Shown here piece after piece: positions 44,887-54,070 of a stretch of 64,000 bases of DNA. Under the pieces are notes generated by a model. The model made no database searches, was not told where the DNA came from, and saw only the letters and a program-made list of their open reading frames with translations. The first letter of the stretch is position 1. Each line of letters begins with the position of its first letter. Source of the stretch: Methanogenium marinum (GTDB taxonomy: Archaea > Halobacteriota > Methanomicrobia > Methanomicrobiales > Methanomicrobiaceae). The DNA is taken from the NCBI RefSeq assembly GCF_028912405.1, contig NZ_JAKELO010000002.1, forward strand, positions 1,931,276 through 1,995,275, read 5' to 3'. The translations under genes and the position numbers were made by a program.

Positions 44887-46143
44887 TTAGAAGTCCACCT
44901 CGACAATTGGTTCCTCTCCCTTCTTTGGTCCCGGGATGATGAGGTTTAACACTACACCGATGATTGCTGCAAGACCGATTCCTGCAAGCTGGAAGTCACC
45001 GATGGGAATAAAGAGTCCGCCAATTCCGGAGACAAGTACTACTGCAAGGATGGCGAGGTTCTTTGGAACGGTGAGGTCTACCTGATTTTTGACCATCTGT
45101 TCAATACCCAGACTTGCAATCAGCCCAAATAAGAGAATCAGCACACCGCCCATAACAGGGCCGGGGATGGTGCTGAGGAATGCACCGACTTTCCCTATGA
45201 AGGCAAAGCATATCGCAAAGATTGCACCGAAGGTCATCAGGAGTGGGTTGAAGTGACCGGTCATTTTGACTGCTCCTGTTACTTCAGAGTAGGTTGTGTT
45301 TGGAGGGCCGCCCACCATGGATGCGAAGAAGGTTGCCACACCATCGCCCAGAAGGGTGCGGTGAATGCCCGGGTCTTTGATGTAATCTTTGCCGGTCACA
45401 GAACTGATGGTGAGAATGTCACCAAAGTGTTCAATTGCCGGTGCAATTGCGACCGGAATGATGAAGAGGATTGCAGCAAGGTTCCACTCGGGGAAGACAA
45501 AGGTTGGTGTTGCTACCCAGGCAGCAGTGGATATAGGAGCAAAATTGACCACCCCGAGAACAATCGAGACCACATACCCGATGGCAATTCCACAGAGAAT
45601 CGGGATGAGTTTGAGCCATCCTTTTGCAAAGAGGAAGATGACCATCGTGGTCAGAAGCGAGATGCCTGAGATAATGAGTGCAGTGTTTACGGGGACTACC
45701 TGTGTGTCACCTGAGAGACCAACTGCCATGGAGACCGCAACCGGTGCAAGGGAGAGACCGATGACAGCTATCACAGGGCCGACCACAATCGGCGGGAATA
45801 TTTTTGTGATGATTTCCACACCGAAATAGCGCACACAGAAACTGAGAAGCACGTAAAAAAGACCTGCAAAGGCAAGACCACAGAGCGTTGAGGGAATACC
45901 CCATGTTGCAATTCCAAATATTATAGCCGGTATAAAGGCAAAGGACGATGCCAAAAATATAGGCACTTTAAACCGTGTAATCACCTGGAAGATGAGTGTG
46001 CCCACACCAGCGGTGAAGAGCGCAACACCGGGATCAAGCCCGGTTAAAAGTGGCACCAGCACCAATGAGCCGAATGCCACAAAAATAATCTGGAGGCCGC
46101 CAAAGACCTCCTTGATTCCAAATTCACCAATTCCAATATCCAT
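44887..46143 (-). CDS. uraA: Uracil permease (NCS2 / UraA type)
   Basis: 418 residues with about 12-14 hydrophobic segments. NCS2 signatures include FGSLVLVPLLTGLDP near the N-terminus and the substrate-site region APAIEHFGDILTISS near 235, followed by GPPNTTYSEVTGAV. It imports uracil by proton symport and is co-transcribed with upp. Confidence 0.93.
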   Translation of the reverse strand: MDIGIGEFGIKEVFGGLQIIFVAFGSLVLVPLLTGLDPGVALFTAGVGTLIFQVITRFKVPIFLASSFAFIPAIIFGIATWGIPSTLCGLAFAGLFYVLLSFCVRYFGVEIITKIFPPIVVGPVIAVIGLSLAPVAVSMAVGLSGDTQVVPVNTALIISGISLLTTMVIFLFAKGWLKLIPILCGIAIGYVVSIVLGVVNFAPISTAAWVATPTFVFPEWNLAAILFIIPVAIAPAIEHFGDILTISSVTGKDYIKDPGIHRTLLGDGVATFFASMVGGPPNTTYSEVTGAVKMTGHFNPLLMTFGAIFAICFAFIGKVGAFLSTIPGPVMGGVLILLFGLIASLGIEQMVKNQVDLTVPKNLAILAVVLVSGIGGLFIPIGDFQLAGIGLAAIIGVVLNLIIPGPKKGEEPIVEVDF

Positions 46144-46314
46144 TATTTCAATCCCTGAAAATTAATCATCATTGAGCTATGATGTCGTAAAAAATTAGAT
46201 GCTAATAATATTATAGTTCATCTTTTGAGGTCTCCCTGTTCTGGTGGGGAACTGTCATTTCAATCAATTATATAGGTGAGATGAGAGATGGGGGAACACT
46301 TCGGTTGTTGTCCA

Positions 46315-47193
46315 TCACTCTGGATTAACAGATATTGCCATCCGGCGTTTTGCATACTCCATAATCCCGATAAGGGCTATTCCTACAATGGTGAAGAGGA
46401 CGGCAGATAATCCAAATCCACCTTCTTTTGTGATGATTCCTACAAGCATCCGTGTGGATCCGAGCATCAGTCCGGTGAGAAACGCAAGAAGCACCGCATG
46501 ATGTGTGCGAAGGAGATATTGTAGTGTCCGGGAGAAGAGCAAAAGACCGATGACCCCGCCTGTCCCATACGTGATCAGTTCCGGGAGTGCGAGGGTGTGG
46601 ATTGCATTCAGGAGATATTCATACTGGTTGAAGAGGAGTGTGATATACGCACCTGAGATGCCGGGAAGGATCATGGCGCAGAGGGCGATGGCACCGGTAA
46701 AAAAGAGAACCGGAAGGGAGTGGCCCATGGATGTAGGGTTTAATCCTGCAATGATAAATCCGGCTGCAATGCCCGCGATGAGAAATGCGATGATGTCTGT
46801 ACCCCTGCGTTTAATCTCTGAAAAGACAAGGACCGAAGATGCGAGAATAATTCCAAAGAAGAGCGCATAGGTCTCAACTGCATATACGTTCAGAAGAAAG
46901 AGGATGATCTGAGACATGATGAGTGCTGCCACACCGATTCCGGCTAAGAGTGAGCCCATAAAAAAGGGGTCTACTGCCCGCACGCCGTCCATAAACGCTT
47001 TTTTATCTCCCCTGATAAGGTGTTGGAGGGTATGTATATGGATATTTCCGATGGCATTGATGAGTCGTTCGTAGATGCCGGTGATAAGTGCCATGGTCCC
47101 CCCGGAGACACCCGGAATGATGTCTGAGGCACCCATCACCATTCCTTTGAGAAAAATAAGGATATATTCACGGCTGATTTGGTCTGGTGTCAC
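46315..47193 (-). CDS. DUF368 polytopic membrane protein (PopT-like)
   Basis: 292 residues beginning (GTG) MTPDQISREYILIFLKGMV with GASDIIPGVSGGTMALITGI near residue 22, the DUF368 signature repeated partly as ILPGISGAYITLLF near 167. Bacterial DUF368 proteins (PopT) recycle the polyprenyl-phosphate carrier across the membrane. Here the carrier would be dolichyl-type phosphate; that assignment is inference. It is divergent from a sugar-nucleotide epimerase. Confidence 0.9.
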   Translation of the reverse strand: MTPDQISREYILIFLKGMVMGASDIIPGVSGGTMALITGIYERLINAIGNIHIHTLQHLIRGDKKAFMDGVRAVDPFFMGSLLAGIGVAALIMSQIILFLLNVYAVETYALFFGIILASSVLVFSEIKRRGTDIIAFLIAGIAAGFIIAGLNPTSMGHSLPVLFFTGAIALCAMILPGISGAYITLLFNQYEYLLNAIHTLALPELITYGTGGVIGLLLFSRTLQYLLRTHHAVLLAFLTGLMLGSTRMLVGIITKEGGFGLSAVLFTIVGIALIGIMEYAKRRMAISVNPE

Positions 47194-47250
47194 ACTATTC
47201 TATGTGAAAAGAGAGTTTTTAATGGTATAGCAGACGAAACTCCGTCAGCT

Positions 47251-48189
47251 ATGAAATCGATTATTACCGGCGGGGCCGGGTTTATCGGATCCCATCTGGC
47301 AGATGCACTGGTCGCCCGGGGGGACGAGGTCATTGTTATTGACAACCTTGCAACAGGTACCGTGGATCATCTTGCTGCCCACAACGAATTAGATTCTTTG
47401 CTGCTTTTGACAGACGACCTCTTAGAGGATGGCTGGCAGGATGCGTTTGCCGGTGCACAGCGTGTGTATCATGTTGCAGCAGATCCTGATGTGCGGGCAA
47501 GTGCAGGAGCGGCATATGAGGTATACCGGCAGAATACCGAGGCTGCGATGCGGGTTTTGGAAGCAATGCGAATCTATGAAGTGCCGGAAATTGTCTTCAC
47601 CTCCACTTCGACCGTGTATGGAGAGGCCACAGTCATTCCGACACCGGAAAATTATTCCCCGATGATCCCGATCTCCATTTATGCTGCCACCAAACTGGCT
47701 GACGAGGCGATGATCTCTGCCTATTCTGCCACATACGGCATGAAGGCCTGGGTCTTCCGGTTCGCAAACATCATTGGTGAACGGAGCAATCATGGAGTTA
47801 TCTGGGACTTCATGCACAAGCTGAGAGACAATCCACGTGAACTTGAGATCCTTGGAGATGGGAAACAGACCAAATCTTATCTTGAGGTTACCGCGTGTGT
47901 CGAGGGAATCCTGTATGCCATCGACCACTCTGATGAGACATTCAATTACTATAACGTCGGATCAGAGGACTGGATCAGTGTAACCGATATTGCAGACATT
48001 ATTGTAGAGGAGATGGGCCTTGAAGATGTCACCTACCGGTTTACCGGCGGCGACCGTGGCTGGGTTGGCGATGTCCCGAAGATGCAGCTCGCAGTTGAGA
48101 AGGTGAAGGCACTTGGTTGGGTGCCTCCTGTGACATCCGCTGAGTCAGTCCGCACTGCGGTACGTGCCCTCTCAAAAGAGATGGCATAA
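47251..48189 (+). CDS. NAD-dependent sugar-nucleotide epimerase (GalE-like)
   Basis: 312 residues from the ATG at 47251: MKSIITGGAGFIGSHLADAL with the NAD-binding GxxGxxG, and the catalytic pattern TSTSTVYGEA with YAATK (Tyr and Lys). It belongs to the extended SDR epimerase/dehydratase group, probably a UDP-glucose 4-epimerase; exact substrate unclear. Divergent from DUF368 across 57 bases. Confidence 0.9.
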   Translation: MKSIITGGAGFIGSHLADALVARGDEVIVIDNLATGTVDHLAAHNELDSLLLLTDDLLEDGWQDAFAGAQRVYHVAADPDVRASAGAAYEVYRQNTEAAMRVLEAMRIYEVPEIVFTSTSTVYGEATVIPTPENYSPMIPISIYAATKLADEAMISAYSATYGMKAWVFRFANIIGERSNHGVIWDFMHKLRDNPRELEILGDGKQTKSYLEVTACVEGILYAIDHSDETFNYYNVGSEDWISVTDIADIIVEEMGLEDVTYRFTGGDRGWVGDVPKMQLAVEKVKALGWVPPVTSAESVRTAVRALSKEMA

Positions 48190-48311
48190 CCTTTGTTATT
48201 TTTTGCCTGAAAAACAGATATTCATAAAATTGCGTAAAATACCCGGGAATTTGAATGGGATACGTGAGAGATACAAGAGGAATATAGAAAAAATACCCGA
48301 GGAATACTGAG

Positions 48312-49472
48312 ATGAAATACCTAATTATTCTGGGCGATGGGATGGCTGACTGGCCATGTGAATCGCTGAACAATATGACCCCGCTTGCATACGCAGATAT
48401 CCCCAATATGGACCGGATTGCTCGCATTGGGAGGTCCGGCATGCTGAAGACCGTAAAAGACGGGTTTGAACCGGGCAGTGATATTGCAAATCTTTCTGTT
48501 CTGGGATACGATCCGGCGCTCTACTATACCGGGAGAGGTGCTCTTGAAGCTGTCTCGATGGGGGTCGACCTTGGTCCCGATGACATCGCCTACCGTTGCA
48601 ACCTGGTGACGGTGAACGATGGGGTGATGCATGATTTCTCGGCGGGTCATATCACGTCAGAAGAGGGTGCCGCTTTACTGGCATCCCTTGATGCGGCACT
48701 ATCCGGAGTGTCGGTTTATCCCGGTGTTTCATACCGCAATCTGCTGGTGGTGCCCGGTGGGGCAGGAGCAGAGACCAAACCTCCCCATGATATTGTGGAT
48801 GAAAAAATTGTTGGATACCTGCCGACAGGTGGAGATGCCTCCCTTCTTGAAGAGTGCGTGCGAGTGAGCAGGGAGGTCTTTGCCGATCATCCGGTGAACC
48901 GAAAGCGCATTGCGGACGGCAAAGTGCCTGCGACTCAGATCTGGCCATGGTCCGGTGGGAAAAAACCACAGCTTCCGTCTTTTGAAGAGCGATATGGTGT
49001 CCGTGGTGCGATGATATCTGCTGTTGACCTGTTGAACGGCATCGCCCGGTGTGCAGGGATGGATGTCATCACCGTGCCCGGTGCAACCGGGTATCTGGAC
49101 ACGGATTATATGGCAAAGGCACGGTACGCGGTTGCAGCACTTGAGAAAGCCGACCTTGTGTATATGCATGTTGAGGCACCTGATGAAGCGGGCCATCTTG
49201 GAAGCGCAGAGGAGAAGGTGCGGGCCATTGAACGGCTGGACGAGGCGGTGGGTTACATTCTTGATCATGTGGACGGGGTCATTGCACTCCTGCCTGACCA
49301 TCCGACACCACTTGCCCTGAAGACGCACACGAGTGATCCGGTGCCGTTTGCGGTGATAGGAAAAGGTACTGATGATGTGGACTCTTACTCAGAAACTGCG
49401 GCAGAAAAGGGTTCATTCGGACTGATGGATGCTCTGGATTTCATTCTGATGCTGACAAAGAACAAAGAATAA
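48312..49472 (+). CDS. apgM: 2,3-bisphosphoglycerate-independent phosphoglycerate mutase, archaeal type
   Basis: 386 residues of the alkaline phosphatase superfamily, starting MKYLIILGDGMADWP with the metal-binding aspartate. Typical archaeal ApgM sequence continues with DRIARIGRSGMLKTV, EPGSDIANLSVLGYDP (including the catalytic serine), and HVEAPDEAGHLG plus LPDHPTP near the C-terminus. It interconverts 3- and 2-phosphoglycerate in gluconeogenesis. Confidence 0.95.
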   Translation: MKYLIILGDGMADWPCESLNNMTPLAYADIPNMDRIARIGRSGMLKTVKDGFEPGSDIANLSVLGYDPALYYTGRGALEAVSMGVDLGPDDIAYRCNLVTVNDGVMHDFSAGHITSEEGAALLASLDAALSGVSVYPGVSYRNLLVVPGGAGAETKPPHDIVDEKIVGYLPTGGDASLLEECVRVSREVFADHPVNRKRIADGKVPATQIWPWSGGKKPQLPSFEERYGVRGAMISAVDLLNGIARCAGMDVITVPGATGYLDTDYMAKARYAVAALEKADLVYMHVEAPDEAGHLGSAEEKVRAIERLDEAVGYILDHVDGVIALLPDHPTPLALKTHTSDPVPFAVIGKGTDDVDSYSETAAEKGSFGLMDALDFILMLTKNKE

Positions 49473-49677
49473 TCTGATAACAATATCACTAAAACAAGAA
49501 ACCAAAATCATATTTTGATAAAAAACGGCTGGCAGAATGCGTCGGGTGCCATAATGTGGGCATCAGACCCCAGCATCATCATCCGGTTGTCAGTGGGGGT
49601 AACTGTCATCATTTGCCCGGCACGGCATTGTCTGCCGTTCGCACTATAACTTATTTTCACCATGCGATAAATACTCG

Positions 49678-49712
49678 TGCCCTCTGCGGGGAAGAGATAA
49701 CTACAGAGGGCA
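49678..49712 (+). promoter_or_regulatory. 9-bp perfect stem-loop in the leader of the zinc-ribbon gene
   Basis: TGCCCTCTG (49678-49686) and CAGAGGGCA (49704-49712) form a perfect stem with a 17-base loop. It lies between a TATA-like CGATAAATA (49665-49673) and the ATG at 49738, so it probably overlaps the transcription start or leader. A regulator site or an RNA hairpin are both possible. Confidence 0.5.
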
Positions 49713-49737
49713 GACATACCATATATCTGACAGCAGT

Positions 49738-50229
49738 ATGACATCGGAAAAACGACTGACAATTGGCGTGACTGTGAACCTTGAACGGTATGAAAATCTT
49801 CGTGTTGCCGTGGAAGGAGATGTCGAGACCATTGAGGACGCAGAGAATCTCGCCCGGTATCTTGACGATGTACTTGCCGGATTCGGGAAAAATGATCCGG
49901 AAACCGAAAAACAGATTGCACATTATCGGTTCCGTGTTCTTCCTGGGAAGGGGGATATTGTGAATGATGGAACTCTGTCTCAGCAGGAAGAACGAGGTAC
50001 AAAATCAGATCTGTCTGCCGGAATTCCGGTGCAATCAGATGCACAAAAAGGAGTTATAAATCCATCTGATGCTCCTCTGCCCGTAGCGCCGGTAAAGGAT
50101 GAAACCAGTTTTGTCTGTGCAGACTGTGGTGCCCCGATCTCAAAAAAAGAGAATAAGCTGGGTTATCTCTTTGTGGATCGTCCTCTCTGTAAGGCCTGTC
50201 TGGAAACCCTGCAAAAAGCACAGCACTGA
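49738..50229 (+). CDS. Hypothetical protein with C-terminal zinc ribbon
   Basis: 163 residues. The N-terminal part (about 1-75) has alternating strands and helices (TIGVTVNLERYENLRVAVEG). A low-complexity linker follows. The C-terminal part has CADCGAPISKKENK and later CKACLETL, four cysteines suited to zinc. No family name can be assigned. It lies 63 bases upstream of the orc1/cdc6 start, in the same direction. Confidence 0.75.
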   Translation: MTSEKRLTIGVTVNLERYENLRVAVEGDVETIEDAENLARYLDDVLAGFGKNDPETEKQIAHYRFRVLPGKGDIVNDGTLSQQEERGTKSDLSAGIPVQSDAQKGVINPSDAPLPVAPVKDETSFVCADCGAPISKKENKLGYLFVDRPLCKACLETLQKAQH

Positions 50230-50292
50230 GTGTTGCGGGGGTGAACGCAACAAACACCTATTCTTATATATCCCGCCGTGAGATTCACTGGT

Positions 50293-51426
50293 ATGAAAAA
50301 GAACCTGCTGATGTGGGATGAGTCAATCTTTAAGGACATGGAGGTATTTGAGTTTGACTTCGTCCCCGGGCAGTTCGATTTTCGTGGTACGCAGGAACAG
50401 GAACTTGCCTTTCAGATACAACCGGCTCTCCGTGGTGGGCGCCCCATGAATACTATCTGTCGCGGTTTGCCGGGCACCGGAAAGACAACCAGTATCCGGA
50501 AACTCTTTGCCGAGATCGAAGAGCACACCAAAAAAATATTTCCGGTGCATATCAACTGCCAGATAGATAATACCAAATTTGCGATATTTTCCCAGATATT
50601 CCGGCGCCTCTCCGGGCATCTCCCCCCTGGTTCCGGTACATCGTTTAAACAGGTTTTTGATGGGGTCTGTCAACTCCTGGCAAAGGAAGATACGGTTCTC
50701 CTTGTCTGCCTTGACGATGCGAATTATCTGACGTATGAACGTGAGATCAACAATGTACTTTACACTCTCCTGCGGGCCCATGAGGCTTATCCTGGCATAA
50801 AAATAGGGGTGATAACCGTAATCTCTGATATGTCTGTTGACCTGATGCAGATGATTGATGCACGCGTGGTGTCTGTGTTTCAGCCGACTGACATCTACTT
50901 CCCGCCCTATGACGAGGATGAGATTAAGGAGATTCTTCTCCAGCGTGTGAAAGAGGGATTTTATCCGGGAGTTATAAATGACGAAATGCTGGCACTCATC
51001 ACTGAGCATACCCTGAAAGGCGGGGACCTCCGGGTGGGTATTGATCTCTTAAAACGGGCGGGCCTCAATGCAGAGAAGGATGCCCGTCGGAGTGTGGAGC
51101 GCGATGATATCTGCCGTGCCTATGAGGTTTCAAAATATTTGCACCTCACGGCAACTGTTCATGCCCTCCGTCCGGAAGAACGTGCCCTCCTGTATCTGAT
51201 TGCCGAACGCTCACACGAAGAGAATGAGATGGCCGCAGGAAAGGTGCATGAGGCGGTGAAGGCATCTTCAATGAAACTTGGTTATACCCGGTTTTATGAG
51301 ATGGTCACAAAATTTGATTCTATGCGGCTTATCAATCTGCACTATCGGGAAGGGCGGGGCAGGACCCGTTTGATCACCCTTCGGTACGATCCGGACCGTG
51401 TTATTGAAGAGATTGATCGTTGCTGA
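50293..51426 (+). CDS. Orc1/Cdc6 family AAA+ protein
   Basis: 377 residues from the ATG at 50293 (a GTG at 50278 would add five). The Walker A motif is GLPGTGKTTS near residue 58, Walker B is VCLDDANYL near 138, and sensor/lid residues follow (LKGGDLRVGIDLLKRAG). The C-terminal 100 residues form a winged-helix region. Archaeal Orc1/Cdc6 proteins recognise replication origins and recruit MCM. No origin recognition boxes could be identified in the adjacent short spacers, so an origin here is not supported. Confidence 0.9.
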   Translation: MKKNLLMWDESIFKDMEVFEFDFVPGQFDFRGTQEQELAFQIQPALRGGRPMNTICRGLPGTGKTTSIRKLFAEIEEHTKKIFPVHINCQIDNTKFAIFSQIFRRLSGHLPPGSGTSFKQVFDGVCQLLAKEDTVLLVCLDDANYLTYEREINNVLYTLLRAHEAYPGIKIGVITVISDMSVDLMQMIDARVVSVFQPTDIYFPPYDEDEIKEILLQRVKEGFYPGVINDEMLALITEHTLKGGDLRVGIDLLKRAGLNAEKDARRSVERDDICRAYEVSKYLHLTATVHALRPEERALLYLIAERSHEENEMAAGKVHEAVKASSMKLGYTRFYEMVTKFDSMRLINLHYREGRGRTRLITLRYDPDRVIEEIDRC

Positions 51427-51490
51427 CTCTACCAATTAACAATCCTTATCTATTTTGTTCAAACAATGTATGCGTTAGGAGTTATCTCTT

Positions 51491-52438
51491 ATGATCAGCA
51501 TTAATGAACTTGCACTTGAGCTCTTTGAAGAGCTTGCAGAATTCCCGGAAGACTTCAATGCAGTATTCCACCAGCTCGACAACGGTGCACGCATCGTTGA
51601 CTGTGGTGTTCAGGCAAAAGGCGGATATGCCGCAGGAAAACGCTTTACTGAAATTTGCATGGGCGGCCTTGCAGAGGTCTCATTCCGGATGGGCCAGATT
51701 AACCACGTCCCGATGCCTTTCATCGATGTCAACACCGATTTCCCTGCACTGGCATGCCTTGGTGCACAGGAAGCGGGTTGGAGAATTACCCACGAGAAGT
51801 ATTTCGCAATGGGCAGTGGCCCGGCCCGTGCCCTCTCCCGCAACCCAAAGGAGTGCTACGAACTCATAGAATACGAAGACGACTGTGACTTTGCTGTTAT
51901 CTGTCTCGAGTCTGATTCACTTCCCAATGAGGCAGTGATGCAGAAGATTGCAGATGCATGCAATGTTGATGTCGCAAATGTCTGTGCCGTTGTTGCACCA
52001 ACCGCATCTGTGGTTGGGTCTGTTCAGGTCGCCGGCCGCTGTGTTGAGACAGCTATCTACCGCCTCGAACAGCTCCACTACGATCCAAAGAAGGTTATCT
52101 GTGCATGTGGTTCAGCCCCGGTACCCCCGGTGAAGTCGGACTCCACCAAGGCAATGGGCTGCACCAATGATGCTACCATCTACTTTGGCCAGATTAACCT
52201 GACCATCGACGGTGCCGACATCGCAGATTATGTCGACAAGATTCCGTCCAACACGTCCTCTTCCTATGGCAAGCCGTTCTATGACACATTCAAGGCGGCA
52301 AATTTCGACTTCTTTAAGATTGATCAGGGACTCTTTGCACCGGCAGAAGTTACCATCAATGAAGTTTCTGAAGGAAAGGTCTACCACTGCGGTGCAGTAA
52401 ACCCTGAAGTGACCCTCCAGTCCTTCGGCTACCTCTGA
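51491..52438 (+). CDS. mch: Methenyltetrahydromethanopterin cyclohydrolase
   Basis: 315 residues, the usual size, starting MISINELALELFEEL. Characteristic stretches are GGYAAGKRFTEICMGGLAEV near 38 and GSGPARALSRNPKE near 108. It catalyses hydrolysis/formation of methenyl-H4MPT from formyl-H4MPT in the CO2-reducing pathway of methanogenesis. AGGAG lies 9-13 bases before the ATG. Codon choice is strongly biased, as expected for a highly expressed gene. T-rich sequence follows the stop. Confidence 0.97.
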   Translation: MISINELALELFEELAEFPEDFNAVFHQLDNGARIVDCGVQAKGGYAAGKRFTEICMGGLAEVSFRMGQINHVPMPFIDVNTDFPALACLGAQEAGWRITHEKYFAMGSGPARALSRNPKECYELIEYEDDCDFAVICLESDSLPNEAVMQKIADACNVDVANVCAVVAPTASVVGSVQVAGRCVETAIYRLEQLHYDPKKVICACGSAPVPPVKSDSTKAMGCTNDATIYFGQINLTIDGADIADYVDKIPSNTSSSYGKPFYDTFKAANFDFFKIDQGLFAPAEVTINEVSEGKVYHCGAVNPEVTLQSFGYL

Positions 52439-52475
52439 ATATTTTCTTTTTTCCGGTTTTTTAATTTTCCCGGAA
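52439..52475 (+). terminator. Oligo-T terminator after mch
   Basis: Several T runs (TTTTCTTTTTT and GGTTTTTTAATTTT) lie immediately after the mch stop, as expected for archaeal intrinsic termination. Confidence 0.5.
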
Positions 52476-52652
52476 TATTTGGTTGTATGCTCTCAGGAAC
52501 GGCGATATTTCGTAGATTTTTTCTTTTCTTTCGCTTTCTGTGAAATATGGTTATCTGTGCATTTGTTCCACTTTTTTAAAACCGTTTTTAGATATATTGG
52601 GGCTAAATATCATTTCGTCATCTTTTTTGCTTACTACCCCAATTCAGGACTA

Positions 52653-52847
52653 ATGACGAATACGCACTGCAAAAAGCACCCGGAAATTTTGGCAACTTCC
52701 TCATGTAAAACCTGTAAAACCGGCTGCTGTGATGACTGTATGGGTCCTTTTGGGGTCTGCAAATCCTGCTGGTTCAAAATTGTGGCTGTTCTCTTTATCA
52801 TCATGATGGTGGGGGCCTCAATTGTATGGTCCTTTTGGGGATTTTAA
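52653..52847 (+). CDS. Small zinc-binding membrane protein
   Basis: 64 residues from the ATG at 52653: a cysteine/histidine-rich N-terminus (HCKKHPEILATSSCKTCKTG, then CCDDCMGPFGVCKSCW), resembling a B-box-like zinc site, followed by one transmembrane helix (IVAVLFIIMMVGASIVW). Such small proteins occur widely in archaea and bacteria; function unknown. The longer upstream frame is AT-rich spacer. A TATA-like AGATATATTGG is about 60 bases upstream. Confidence 0.75.
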   Translation: MTNTHCKKHPEILATSSCKTCKTGCCDDCMGPFGVCKSCWFKIVAVLFIIMMVGASIVWSFWGF

Positions 52848-53161
52848 TCAACATTTCTTTTTTGAAATCTCATGAAAATGGGATATGAATGTATTTTCAG
52901 CAGATGAAATCAGTTTTTCTCCTTCACTGTCTCTTTCGCAGATTCCGGGTGTGGATTGGAAGGGTGCGATAATTATGAAGATATTGTTGATGGAGAGGTA
53001 TCCGTAAATCCGGGAGGATTTAAGAGAAGGTATGTGTTGAATTGACAATCGAAAAAGATAAGAATGGAGGAATGACGCAGAAGAAGCACCCTTCCCTCGT
53101 TGATTCCGGCATGGATACCCGTCTGGTGTGCTTCTTCTCTCTCCCTCTCTTTTTTTCTCTT
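52848..53161. other. Intergenic region with polypyrimidine tract
   Basis: About 310 bases between convergent genes with no convincing coding sequence. Near 53130-53162 the + strand is almost purely pyrimidine (C/T). Confidence 0.5.
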
Positions 53162-53440
53162 TCACATGATGAGAACGATATATCCAAACCAGATGATAGC
53201 ACCACAATGGAGGATGAGAAAGAACGGGACAAGCTTAAACTTCAGTTTTTGCGTTTTGTGACGGAATCGACGCATGCCTGCGTATGCCCCGAACGGCCCA
53301 AGGAATGCTGCGATGATGAGAGTTTTCTCTGGTGTACGCCACGCACCGTTTTCTGCCTTACGCTTGTCTTGTCTATAGACAAGAAATGCGATGATATTTA
53401 CCACGACGTAGCAGGCCGCGAATATGATGATGTTTTGCAT
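53162..53440 (-). CDS. DUF1294 membrane protein
   Basis: 92 residues with three or four hydrophobic segments and the conserved DUF1294 core VYRQDKRKAENGAWRTPE, then GPFGAYAGMRRFRHKTQK. Family function is unknown. The ATG at 53440 has GGAAA upstream. Convergent with the small zinc-binding gene. Confidence 0.9.
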   Translation of the reverse strand: MQNIIIFAACYVVVNIIAFLVYRQDKRKAENGAWRTPEKTLIIAAFLGPFGAYAGMRRFRHKTQKLKFKLVPFFLILHCGAIIWFGYIVLIM

Positions 53441-53783
53441 GGGATGTTTCCTTTTTTTGCAGGGAAAAAGCAGAATACAGCTGAATCAGGCAAATTTACT
53501 GCAATTTTTTCTTCTGAAAGATGTATGGTGGCGTATCATAAATAGGCTTCAGGAAGGTATTATGCAGAAAAAAGGGAGGGAGAGAGATAACAGGAAAAGA
53601 AAAGAGACTATGAAAAAAATGTGAATGACTGTATTTGAGAAGAAGGAAATTGAGACGGGGAAATTGGAACGGGGAAACAGGAACGTAAATGAGATTTTCA
53701 ACACTTTTCAGCGATTTGTCACGATGAATTCGGAAGGCTTAACTCCTTTGAAAAAAATGGAATTAAGGCACAAGGTGTTAGTA
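53441..53783. other. Intergenic region with purine-rich strand before tRNA-Val
   Basis: About 340 bases without a gene. From about 53560 to 53690 the + strand consists mostly of A and G. The final part would contain the tRNA promoter; GGAATTAAGG near 53758 is at the right distance for a weak TATA element. Confidence 0.5.
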
Positions 53784-53857
53784 GGGCTTGTGGTCTAGTT
53801 GGTTATGACATCGCCTTTACACGGCGAAGGTCCCCGGTTCGAATCCGGGCAGGCCCA
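53784..53857 (+). tRNA. tRNA-Val (anticodon UAC)
   Basis: 74-base cloverleaf. The acceptor stem GGGCTTG pairs with CAGGCCC (one G-U pair), the anticodon stem TCGCC/GGCGA (53811-53815, 53823-53827) holds the loop TTTACAC with anticodon TAC at 53818-53820, and the T arm has GGTTCGAATCC. The discriminator is A. CCA is not encoded and no intron is seen. Confidence 0.95.
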
Positions 53858-53974
53858 TCGTTTTTCGGCATATGAATTGTTTTTCATCTTTGATTGGAAG
53901 TATTCAACGGATATTCAATTTTTTCCATCGATACTTCGGAAATATCGTATTCTTAACCTAATCATGATTTTACG

Positions 53975-53996
53975 AATTCAGTTTTGGGACTGAATT
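53975..53996. repeat. 8-bp perfect inverted repeat
   Basis: AATTCAGT (53975-53982) and ACTGAATT (53989-53996) with a 6-base loop, in the AT-rich spacer after tRNA-Val. Purpose unknown. Confidence 0.5.
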
Positions 53997-54047
53997 ACCA
54001 ATTAAAATCAATCTGCCCGAATTCGAACGTATTTTAAAATATTCAAT

Positions 54048-54068
54048 TGTGGGGATTTTCCTCCCACA
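54048..54068 (-). terminator. Hairpin after the GyrI-like gene
   Basis: TGTGGG (54048-54053) pairs with CCCACA (54063-54068), directly after the stop of the minus-strand gene at 54071 and followed on that strand by AT-rich sequence; a likely transcript end. Confidence 0.45.
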
Positions 54069-54070
54069 TT

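Noticed and set aside
50230-51490. Replication origin next to orc1/cdc6
   Set aside because: The spacers on both sides are short and I find no origin recognition box or AT-rich unwinding element; GC-skew calculation would be needed.
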